From positions 87,674-151,673 of the forward strand of contig NZ_JAPQFJ010000011.1 in assembly GCF_026738875.1 (NCBI RefSeq): DNA of 64,000 bases, given 5' to 3'. The translations under genes were made by a program, and so were the position numbers. Under the pieces are notes generated by a model, which searched no databases, was not told the origin of the DNA, and saw nothing but the letters and a program-made list of their open reading frames with translations. Shown here piece after piece: positions 43,998 through 51,769 of the stretch; the stretch's first letter is position 1, and every line of letters starts with the position of its first letter. The stretch comes from Clostridium brassicae (GTDB lineage: Bacteria; Bacillota; Clostridia; Clostridiales; Clostridiaceae).

Positions 43998-45695
43998 ATG
44001 GAGAAGTTAAGAAGTAATATTGATGCAGCATTGGGAAACAAAAAAGCAGATATAGTATTAAAAAATGCTTCTATTGTAAATGTATTTACTCAAACGATAG
44101 ACAAAGATGATATAGCTATAAATGGAGATACAATTGTTGGAATAGGTAGTTATAGTGGAGAAAAAGAGATAGATTGTACAGGCTATTTTGTATCCCCAGG
44201 ATTTATAGACTCCCACGTTCATGTGGAATCTTCAAAAGTAACTCCAGAAATATTCTCTCACATTTTGATAAAAAAAGGAGTAACTACATGTATAGCTGAT
44301 CCTCATGAAATAGCTAACGTATTAGGTGAAGATGGAATAAAATTTATGATAGATAATAGTAAGGATAGTCCAGTAGATATATTTTTTATGATGCCGTCTT
44401 GTGTACCGGCGTTGGATATAGAGGATAACGGAGCTACATTAAATTCAGAAAATTTAGCGAAGTTTATTAAAGAAACTAGAGTCTTAGGACTTGGAGAAGT
44501 TATGGATGTACCATCAGTTGTGAATTTAGAAAAAGATATGACAAGTAAATTAAATTTATTTAGAAATAAGGTTATAGATGGACATTGCCCTAGAATTGGT
44601 GATCATTGGTTAAATGCATATGTAAATCAAGGTATAAAAACAGATCATGAATGTACAACACCTGATGAAGCTATTAAAAAGATTAAAAAAGGTATGTATA
44701 TAATGCTTCGTGAAGGTTCAGCAGCTAAAAATTTAAGAGAATTATTACCGGCAGTAAATAATGATAATTTTCATAGGTTTTTATTTTGCACTGATGATAA
44801 GGATATAGTTGATTTGATTGAGAAGGGTTCTATAGATGATAGTATAAGGATTGCCATTGAAGAAGGATTAAACCCAATAAAAGCAATTACTTTAGCAACA
44901 CTAAATGCAGCAGAATGTTATGGACTAAGAAAAGTAGGAGCAATTGCTCCAGGTTATAAAGCTGATTTAGTAATTTTTCAAGATTTAAATAAAGTTAAGA
45001 TTAAAGATGTCATAAAAAATGGAGTTGTATATGTAGCAAATACTATTAAATATGGTAATGGATTTGTAAAACCGTCTATGAACATAGAATTTGTTAAGGA
45101 AGATTGTTTTAAAATCAAGGCGAAAACGGATAAGGTGAATGTAATAAGAGTTATTTCGGATTCTATTGAAACTAAAAAAGTGATAAGAGAGGTTTCAGTA
45201 AAAAATGGGTATGTGGATAAGCCTCTTTCAGAGGATATGCTAAAAATAGCTGTTTTTGAAAGACATAAGAGAACGGGAAAATACTCAGTTGGTTTTGTAG
45301 AAGGACTTGGTATAAAAGACTGCACTATAGCTCAAACTATAGCACATGATTCTCATAATATTATAGTAGTGGGTAGTAATGATAGAGATATGAAAGTAGC
45401 TGTTAATAGTATTATAAGTATAGGAGGAGGAGTAGCTATAGTATCTGGTGGCAAACTTATAGAGCAGTTAAGTCTACCTATAGCTGGACTCATGACTTCT
45501 AAGGAGCCAAAATGTGTAGTTGATAAAATAAAAAAATTAAATATAATATGTAGGCAATATGGTATGGAGGAGGATAAGGACATATTTTTGACTTTGGGAT
45601 TTATGGCTTTACCTGTTATACCAGAAATAAGGATTACTGCTAGAGGAATATTCGATTTTAATAAAAATGAGTTTATAGATTTATTTTCTATATGA
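43998..45695 (+). CDS. ade: Adenine deaminase
   Basis: Converts adenine to hypoxanthine and ammonia. The 565-residue length is standard. Motifs: GFIDSHVHVESS (metal His pair), IADPHEIANVLG, GLGEVMDVPSVV, DGHCPRIG, TDHECTT and CTDDKDIVDL (metal Asp), plus the C-terminal ade domain (SVGFVEGLGIKDCTIAQTIAHDSHNIIVVGSND). It lies 51 bases after the permease and before a terminator, so the two form a uptake-deamination pair. Confidence 0.95.
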   Translation: MEKLRSNIDAALGNKKADIVLKNASIVNVFTQTIDKDDIAINGDTIVGIGSYSGEKEIDCTGYFVSPGFIDSHVHVESSKVTPEIFSHILIKKGVTTCIADPHEIANVLGEDGIKFMIDNSKDSPVDIFFMMPSCVPALDIEDNGATLNSENLAKFIKETRVLGLGEVMDVPSVVNLEKDMTSKLNLFRNKVIDGHCPRIGDHWLNAYVNQGIKTDHECTTPDEAIKKIKKGMYIMLREGSAAKNLRELLPAVNNDNFHRFLFCTDDKDIVDLIEKGSIDDSIRIAIEEGLNPIKAITLATLNAAECYGLRKVGAIAPGYKADLVIFQDLNKVKIKDVIKNGVVYVANTIKYGNGFVKPSMNIEFVKEDCFKIKAKTDKVNVIRVISDSIETKKVIREVSVKNGYVDKPLSEDMLKIAVFERHKRTGKYSVGFVEGLGIKDCTIAQTIAHDSHNIIVVGSNDRDMKVAVNSIISIGGGVAIVSGGKLIEQLSLPIAGLMTSKEPKCVVDKIKKLNIICRQYGMEEDKDIFLTLGFMALPVIPEIRITARGIFDFNKNEFIDLFSI

Positions 45696-45709
45696 TAATA
45701 GTGAGATGG

Positions 45710-45748
45710 AACTCGAAATGTAGTTAAGACTGCATTTCGAGTTTTTTT
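45710..45748 (+). terminator. Terminator after ade
   Basis: AACTCGAAATG (45710-45720) pairs exactly with CATTTCGAGTT (45733-45743), followed by a T run. Confidence 0.85.
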
Positions 45749-45866
45749 ACTGATAAATGAAAATAGTGTATAATATACACACAATATTAATTATGTAATA
45801 TATTTACTATATATTTAAAATATGATAATAAATTTTAGTAGGTTAAAACATAAGGAGATGAGAAAT

Positions 45867-47624
45867 ATGAAAACGATTTTGGAGGATATCCAACAGGCAG
45901 TAATGAGGTATGCCAAAATAATATCAAAAGTATTAAAAGTTGAGGTAGAAATAGCTGATGAAAATTTAGTGAGGGTAGCAGGGACCGGTGTATTTAAGAA
46001 CAGAATTAACAAGAGTATGTTAGGAGAAGGATATGTATATAGAACAGCATTAAGAACTGGAATTCCCCAAATTATTAAGAAACCAGGAGATGAAAAACTA
46101 TGTTTACCTTGTCCTAAATGTGGCAATTGTGAAGAGAAATTTGAAATGTGTACCCCTATAAAGCTAGGAGATGATGTTATAGGGGTTATAGGTCTTGTTT
46201 GTTTTACTGATGAACAACGAGAGTATCTAATGAAAGATTTTGATGCTTACATGGAGTTTTTACAACAAATATCTGAATTTATAAGTATAACTGCTTATGA
46301 AAGAAAAGAAAAATTGAGAGAACAAACATTATTAAAATCACTAAATTTGGTTATAGATAAGATGGATAGAGGAGTAATTATTTTAAATAAAAAAAATAAG
46401 ATAACTCATATAAATAAAAAAGCTATGGAGATATTAAATTTTATAGATAACCATTTTATACATGAGATTCAAATAGAGGAAATAGGGGAATGTATTGTTG
46501 ATATGCATGAGTACAAATTAAACATAAATAATCAAAAATTTTATGTTGTGGGAAATATTCATGAGATGGGTTTAAATGAAAATCAATTTGATAAAATTAT
46601 TATTTTTCAAGACAACAAAAGATTTAAAGACATAGTTACAGGAGTAAGCAATATAAGTAAAAATATAGTATGTGATGATATATTAGGGGAATGTGAAAGA
46701 ATGTTAATTCTCAAAAAAAACCTAAAAAAAATAGCTCTATCTAGCTCGACTGTTTTAATAACTGGAGCAAGTGGTACAGGTAAAGAACTGTTTGCAAGAG
46801 CTATGCATAATGAAGGAAGTAGAAAAAAAGAACCATTTATAGCAATTAACTGTGCAGCTATACCAGATGCATTATTGGAAAGTGAATTATTTGGGTATGT
46901 AAAAGGTGCATTTACAGGAGCATCTTCTTCAGGCAAAATTGGTAAATTTGAATTAGCTAATAGAGGAACTATTTTTTTGGATGAAGTTGGGGACATGCCT
47001 CTATATTTGCAAACAAAACTTTTAAGAGTTCTTCAGGATAGGAGAATAATAAAGGTTGGGTCTAATAAACCTGTGGATATAGACGTTAGAGTTATTGCAG
47101 CTACAAATAAAAATTTAGTAAAGCTTATAGAAGAAAATAAATTTAGAGAGGATTTATACTACAGACTTAATGTTATACCTTTTAATATTCCACCTTTAAG
47201 AGAGAGGATACAAGATATAAAAATCTTAGTGAATAGTTTTGTGGACAAATATACTAAGCTATTAGATAAACAGTTTTCATCAATACATATAGATAATGAG
47301 GTTTGGGAGGTTTTTTATAATTATTCTTGGCCTGGTAATATTCGTGAACTTGAAAATACAATAGAGTTTATGATAAATATGTTAGGAACTGATGGAAAAT
47401 TAACATTAGATACTGTGCCTAATAGCGTTTTATCTAATGAAAGAAAGGTTAAAGAAAGCATAAGAGAAATATGTAACTTAAAAGAATTAGAGAAAAATGA
47501 AATAAATAAAGCTTTAGATATTTATGGCTATTCAACTCAAGGTAAAAAAGCTGCAGCAAAAAAACTTGGAATAGGTATAGCTACTTTGTATAGGAAAATA
47601 GAGGAATATAATTTATCAAAATGA
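45867..47624 (+). CDS. Sigma-54-dependent activator of the purine cluster (YgeV/UacR-like role)
   Basis: The 585 residues: N-terminal sensor region with a Cys cluster (C79, C82, C85, C88, C95; CLPCPKCGNCEEKFEMC), PAS-like part (about 155-265), AAA+ central domain (about 285-510; Walker A GASGTGKELF, GAFTGA loop for sigma-54 contact, Walker B FLDEVGDMP) and a C-terminal Fis-type helix-turn-helix (GKKAAAKKLGIGIATLYRKIEEY). Start ATG 45867 is 9 bases from AGGAG. Three sigma-54 promoters with shared palindromes occur in this cluster and none elsewhere in the window, so this protein is their probable activator. E. coli has an analogous regulator (ygeV/uacR) in its matching cluster. The Cys cluster may bind a metal or Fe-S centre (inference). 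Confidence 0.9.
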   Translation: MKTILEDIQQAVMRYAKIISKVLKVEVEIADENLVRVAGTGVFKNRINKSMLGEGYVYRTALRTGIPQIIKKPGDEKLCLPCPKCGNCEEKFEMCTPIKLGDDVIGVIGLVCFTDEQREYLMKDFDAYMEFLQQISEFISITAYERKEKLREQTLLKSLNLVIDKMDRGVIILNKKNKITHINKKAMEILNFIDNHFIHEIQIEEIGECIVDMHEYKLNINNQKFYVVGNIHEMGLNENQFDKIIIFQDNKRFKDIVTGVSNISKNIVCDDILGECERMLILKKNLKKIALSSSTVLITGASGTGKELFARAMHNEGSRKKEPFIAINCAAIPDALLESELFGYVKGAFTGASSSGKIGKFELANRGTIFLDEVGDMPLYLQTKLLRVLQDRRIIKVGSNKPVDIDVRVIAATNKNLVKLIEENKFREDLYYRLNVIPFNIPPLRERIQDIKILVNSFVDKYTKLLDKQFSSIHIDNEVWEVFYNYSWPGNIRELENTIEFMINMLGTDGKLTLDTVPNSVLSNERKVKESIREICNLKELEKNEINKALDIYGYSTQGKKAAAKKLGIGIATLYRKIEEYNLSK

Positions 47625-47681
47625 TAAAAAAAACCATAAACAACTTTACAAAAGCTGTATACAAGAGGAGACAAGGGGTGC

Positions 47682-47785
47682 TTATCAATGTGATAATTTT
47701 TATCAGAATGATAAGGGCAATTTAAAGATACTATGTTAAAAAATGTCTGAAATAAAGGGAAGAAGAAATTGGCATAAATAATGCT
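47682..47785 (+). promoter_or_regulatory. Sigma-54 promoter with tandem palindromes, ssnA
   Basis: Boxes TTATCAATGTGATAA (47682-47696) and TTATCAGAATGATAA (47700-47714), 18 bp between centres. Promoter TTGGCATAAATAATGCT (47769-47785), GG-N10-GC, about 73 bp downstream of the pair. Predicted start is about 50 bases before the ssnA GTG. Confidence 0.88.
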
Positions 47786-47846
47786 AAATATATTTTTACT
47801 ACTGGATGGAGGAATAGTAGATTATAAATAAAGAGGTGAATAAATA

Positions 47847-49139
47847 GTGAAAGCATTAATAAATGCCAACATATTTGATTTTCATAAGTTTAAGAAAAAT
47901 TCCTATATACTTTTCCATGATGGTGAGATTAAAGAAGTAGGAGATATGATTGAATTTCCAGGCGCTGATGAAGTATTTGATTGCAGTGGCACAATTGTAA
48001 TGCCAGGATTAATAAATTGTCATACACATGTCTACTCTACTTTTTCAAGAGGAATGAATGTGGAGTTTAATCCTAAAAAATTTCAAGATATATTGGATCA
48101 ACTTTGGTGGAAATTAGATGGACAACTTGATAAAGAATCTGTTTATTATAGTGGACTAATATATGGGTGTGAATGTATAAGAAATGGAGTTACTTCAATA
48201 ATAGATCATCATGCAAGCGGATTAGATATTAAAGGATCATTAGATCAATTAAAAAAGGGTATTTGTGATGAGCTAGGTATGAGAGGAATATTCTGTTTTG
48301 AAACTAGTGATAGATTTGATATTAAGGAATGTATAGAGGAAAATATTGAGTTTGCCAAAAATAAGAGCCAACAATGTACAGGGTTATTTGGAATGCATGC
48401 TTCAATGAGTTTAAGTGACAACACTTTAAAAGAAATATCTTCAATCATAGAAGCCATTCCTATACATATTCATGTTGCAGAAAGTGAAGAAGATGTAGAA
48501 GATTGTCATAAAAAATATAATAAAAGCATAATAAAAAGATTGAGTGATTTTGGTTTGTTAAATCAAAATTCCATTTTGGCTCATTGCGTTCATATGAATG
48601 AGGAAGAAGTAGAACTTATAGCTAAAAGCGGATGTAGTATTGCCATGAACCCTACATCTAATATGAATAATGCTGTAGGACTTGCTAATTATGATATATT
48701 TAGAAAATTTAAGGTTCCTTGTATGATAGGAAATGATGGACTTGGAGTTAATATAACAAGAGATTTTTTAAATATAGTTTTTGGAATGAAAAATAGACTG
48801 AATAGTCCGACAAAATTCGACTTAGATGATTTAGTAAAAGTGATAAATAATGGTTATGAGTATGTTAGTAACATATTAGGTATTAAAGTAGGTAAGATAG
48901 AGAAAGGTTATAAAGCTGATTTGATAACGATTCCATACAATCCCCCAACACCATTGAATAAAGATAATATATTAGGGCATTTATTCTTTGGCGTTTTTGA
49001 TAACTTTCATCCAAGAGATACTTGGTGTTCTGGAAAGTGTATGATGAGTGATTATAAATTAAACATAGATACAGACTCTATTTATTCAAAAGCAAGATGT
49101 GAATCAGAAAAGGTTTGGAAAAGAATTAATATTGATTAA
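47847..49139 (+). CDS. ssnA: SsnA-like aminohydrolase
   Basis: Amidohydrolase of 430 residues in the chlorohydrolase/guanine deaminase-like group. Metal-binding motifs: GLINCHTHVYSTFSRGMN, the SIIDHHAS segment, MHASMSLSD, HVAESEEDV and IGNDGLGVN. The N terminus MKALINANIFDFHKFKKN and long length match the putative aminohydrolase SsnA of the purine/selenium-linked clusters. The GTG start follows AGAGGTG. It has its own sigma-54 promoter. Its exact substrate within uric acid/purine breakdown is not shown by sequence. Confidence 0.88.
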   Translation: MKALINANIFDFHKFKKNSYILFHDGEIKEVGDMIEFPGADEVFDCSGTIVMPGLINCHTHVYSTFSRGMNVEFNPKKFQDILDQLWWKLDGQLDKESVYYSGLIYGCECIRNGVTSIIDHHASGLDIKGSLDQLKKGICDELGMRGIFCFETSDRFDIKECIEENIEFAKNKSQQCTGLFGMHASMSLSDNTLKEISSIIEAIPIHIHVAESEEDVEDCHKKYNKSIIKRLSDFGLLNQNSILAHCVHMNEEEVELIAKSGCSIAMNPTSNMNNAVGLANYDIFRKFKVPCMIGNDGLGVNITRDFLNIVFGMKNRLNSPTKFDLDDLVKVINNGYEYVSNILGIKVGKIEKGYKADLITIPYNPPTPLNKDNILGHLFFGVFDNFHPRDTWCSGKCMMSDYKLNIDTDSIYSKARCESEKVWKRINID

Positions 49140-49146
49140 ATAAAAG

Positions 49147-49333
49147 GCTATGTTTTAATAAATTGTTGAGTTCGTATAATTTCAAAAACAATTCTAAACT
49201 TAGTTTAATTAATATCACTAAAATTTCATAACTGGCATAGCTCAAACAATGAAATTTCTTAACGTTCAATTAATTAAACTAAATAAGAATTGTAAACTTT
49301 CATTATAATGAACTCAACAATTTAAAACATAGC
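49147..49333. repeat. 187-bp full-length palindromic (MITE-like) repeat
   Basis: The ends GCTATGTTTTAATAAATT and AATTTAAAACATAGC are inverted repeats. The complementarity continues through almost the whole length: GTTGAGTTC/GAACTCAAC, ACAATTCT/AGAATTGT, TAGTTTAATTAAT/ATTAATTAAACTA and AAATTTCAT/ATGAAATTT, with the centre at GGCATAGC. No gene inside. The ends match those of 6281-6368. No clear target duplication is seen. It occupies most of the 285-base gap between ssnA and the next gene, where it could act as an RNA hairpin. Confidence 0.72.
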
Positions 49334-49424
49334 ATTAGGAATACTAAAGGAAGTTTTAAAAGAGTGTAGAAAACAACACTTTTTTAAAACAGAACCAAAT
49401 AATACTATGTTAGGGGTGTAAATA

Positions 49425-50513
49425 ATGAATTTAAGTACAAAAATAGCAGGAATTGAATTAAAAAATCCTTTATTGCCTGCATCAGGTCCACTAGTAGGAG
49501 ATTATGAAAAAATGATGACACTTGCAGGGTTTGGATTAGGGGGTATGGTTACTAAAACTATATCAATTAAAGGAGCCGATGTTCCAAGACCATGTATCAT
49601 AGCTAATAAAGACAGTATCATGAATGCAGAACTTTGGTCAGAATATCCTTTAGAACAGTGGTTAGAAGAAATTTTACCTAAATTAAAAAAAGATTTAGAT
49701 ATTCCTCTTATAATTAGTGTTGGTTATACAAAAGAGGATATGGAGAAATTAATTCCAGTTTTAGATCCATATGCAGATGCATTCGAAGTATCTACTCACT
49801 ATGTTGGAAAGGATCTAAGTGTAATAGGAGAAACTGTTAAGACTATAAGAAAAAATACTAAAAAACCTTTCTTTATGAAAGTAAGTCCTCATATGCCAGA
49901 TCATGTAGCCTTTGCTGAAGTGGCTAGAAAAAATGGAGCAAGTGGTATAGCAGCTGTTAACTCTCTTGGGCCTAGTATGAAGATTGATCTTGCTAACCGT
50001 AAAGTATTAGTAGGAAATGATAAAGGAGAAGTTTGGACATCAGGACCTGCAATTAAACCAGTTGCTTTAGCAATAGTAAATAAAATAAAGAGTGCAATGC
50101 CAGATTTTACAGTAATTGGGGTTGGCGGAGTAGCTACAGCAGAAGACGTAGTTGAATTTTTATTAGCTGGTGCAGACGCAGTACAAATGCTTTCAGCAGC
50201 AATGCTTCATGGAAAAGATTTATATGAAAAAATCATAAAAGATTTACCACAAGTACTTGAAAAATATGATTTTTCAAGTGTAGAAGAAGTTAGAAATACT
50301 AAATTAGAAAAAGGAAATATAAAATTTGAACCAGATAATCCAATAATAGATGAAGATAAATGTATAAAATGTAGTGTTTGTATAAAAGTCTGTCCATATT
50401 TTGCTTTAAATATGGATGAAAAAGTTAAAGTAAATATTGAAAAATGTTTTGGATGTGGACTTTGTGAATCAAAGTGTCCTACAAAAGCTATAAGTGGTGT
50501 TTTAAAAAAGTAA
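49425..50513 (+). CDS. Dihydroorotate/dihydropyrimidine dehydrogenase-like flavoprotein with two 4Fe-4S clusters
   Basis: The 362 residues join a class 1 DHOD/PreA-type FMN barrel (about 1-290; KNPLLPASGPLV, FFMKVSPHM, AVNSLGP, IGVGGVATAEDVVEFLLAGADAVQM) to a C-terminal ferredoxin part with two CxxCxxCxxxCP motifs (CIKCSVCIKVCP and CFGCGLCESKCP, about 310-360). In the E. coli cluster YgfK combines similar modules in a much larger protein. This may be the short counterpart that reduces a purine-derived ring in the pathway. It stands between ssnA and the first molybdenum hydroxylase. The FMN-barrel reaction is inferred. Confidence 0.85.
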   Translation: MNLSTKIAGIELKNPLLPASGPLVGDYEKMMTLAGFGLGGMVTKTISIKGADVPRPCIIANKDSIMNAELWSEYPLEQWLEEILPKLKKDLDIPLIISVGYTKEDMEKLIPVLDPYADAFEVSTHYVGKDLSVIGETVKTIRKNTKKPFFMKVSPHMPDHVAFAEVARKNGASGIAAVNSLGPSMKIDLANRKVLVGNDKGEVWTSGPAIKPVALAIVNKIKSAMPDFTVIGVGGVATAEDVVEFLLAGADAVQMLSAAMLHGKDLYEKIIKDLPQVLEKYDFSSVEEVRNTKLEKGNIKFEPDNPIIDEDKCIKCSVCIKVCPYFALNMDEKVKVNIEKCFGCGLCESKCPTKAISGVLKK

Positions 50514-50534
50514 TATGAGAGAGGAGTGAGTTGT

Positions 50535-51320
50535 TTGAGAATAAAAGAATATTTCAAGCCTAGTACTTTAGAACAAGCATATAATGTTTTGCAAGATAAA
50601 AATGCAACTATAATTGGAGGAGGAACATTTTTAAGATTAGGTGCTAAGAAAATAGATTCAGCGCTAGATTTAAGCGATTTAGGATTAGATATTATTGAAG
50701 ATAAGGAAGATAAAGTTGAAATAGGTGCTATGGCAACTTTAAGACAAGTAGAAATAGATGAAGCATTAAAAAATAATTTTGGTGGAGCTATTTCAAAGTC
50801 AGCAGCAGTTATTATGGGCGTTCAATTTAGAAATGTAGCTACAGCTGGAGGAAGTGTTGCTGGAAGATACGGATTTTCTGATTTTATAACTTCATTACTA
50901 GCGCTTGATACTTATGTAGAATTATATAAAGGCGGAAAAATAACGTTAAAAGAATTTTTAGAAACTAAAGGCAAAATTAAAGATATAGTAACTAAGATAA
51001 TAATAATGAAAGATAATAGAAAAGCTTCTTTTCAAAATATTAGAAATACAAGTACAGACTTTGCTATCTTAAATGCAGCAGCTTCTCGTGTAGAAAATAA
51101 AGTAAAAATATCAGTAGGAGCAAGACCTGGTGTAGCTAAATTAGCAGAAAAAGCTATGGAATTTTTAGAAGGTTCAGAATTAAATGAAGAAACTGCTATA
51201 AAAGCTGGAGAAATTGCTTCAGAAGAACTAAGTGTTGGAAGCGATATAAGGGGATCTTTAGAATACAGAAAAGAATTATGCAAAGCTTTAGTAAAGAGAG
51301 CTATTATGGAGGTGATATAA
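50535..51320 (+). CDS. Molybdenum hydroxylase (xanthine dehydrogenase family), FAD subunit, set 1
   Basis: CoxM/XdhB-type FAD-binding subunit of 261 residues: IIGGGTFLRLGAKK (FAD loop), GAMATLRQVEID, RNVATAGGSVAGRYGFSDFITSLLALD, then the CO dehydrogenase flavoprotein C-terminal domain. TTG 50535 lies 8 bases after GAGGAG; the GTG at 50526 lies in that site. The stop TAA overlaps the next ATG (TAATG), so the three subunits are translated together. Transfers electrons from the Fe-S subunit to NAD or another carrier. Confidence 0.87.
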   Translation: MRIKEYFKPSTLEQAYNVLQDKNATIIGGGTFLRLGAKKIDSALDLSDLGLDIIEDKEDKVEIGAMATLRQVEIDEALKNNFGGAISKSAAVIMGVQFRNVATAGGSVAGRYGFSDFITSLLALDTYVELYKGGKITLKEFLETKGKIKDIVTKIIIMKDNRKASFQNIRNTSTDFAILNAAASRVENKVKISVGARPGVAKLAEKAMEFLEGSELNEETAIKAGEIASEELSVGSDIRGSLEYRKELCKALVKRAIMEVI

Positions 51321-51769
51321 TGAAAATCCAATTAAAAGTTAATGAAATTGATAAAGTATTTGATGTAGAACCAGGTGAAATGTTAGCGGATGTATTAAAC
51401 AGATATAAATATACAGTAAGAAGAGGTTGTGACACAGGTTCTTGTGGACTTTGTACAATACTTTTGAATGGAAAGCCTATTACATCATGTTCTTATCTTG
51501 CTGTTAGAGCAGGAGGACATAGTATAACAACTATAGACGGTGTACAAGAAAAGGCAAAAGAAATAGGAGAATTTTTAGTAGCTGAAGGTGTAGATCAATG
51601 TGGGTATTGTAGTCCTGGATTTGTAATGAACGTAATAGCTATGGAAAAAGAACTTAAAAACCCTACAGAAGAAGAAATTAATCATTATTTAGTAGGGAAT
51701 TTGTGTAGATGTTCAGGTTATGTAGGACATTTACGTGCTCTAAAAAAATATTTGGGGGTGTCTGAATGA
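51320..51769 (+). CDS. Molybdenum hydroxylase, 2Fe-2S subunit, set 1
   Basis: The 149 residues carry two [2Fe-2S] clusters: plant-type ferredoxin cysteines in GCDTGSCGLCTILLNGKPITSC and the C-terminal cluster CGYCSPGFVM...NLCRCSGY. ATG 51320 has GGAGGTGAT upstream; the frame reaching back to 51278 is inside the FAD gene. It overlaps the large subunit by four bases (ATGA). Passes electrons from molybdenum to FAD. Confidence 0.92.
   Translation: MKIQLKVNEIDKVFDVEPGEMLADVLNRYKYTVRRGCDTGSCGLCTILLNGKPITSCSYLAVRAGGHSITTIDGVQEKAKEIGEFLVAEGVDQCGYCSPGFVMNVIAMEKELKNPTEEEINHYLVGNLCRCSGYVGHLRALKKYLGVSE

Noticed and set aside
49230..49262. A fourth sigma-54 promoter at TGGCATAGCTC within the palindromic repeat
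   Set aside because: The GC of the -12 element is absent at the required spacing and no upstream palindrome box accompanies it; it is the centre of the hairpin.
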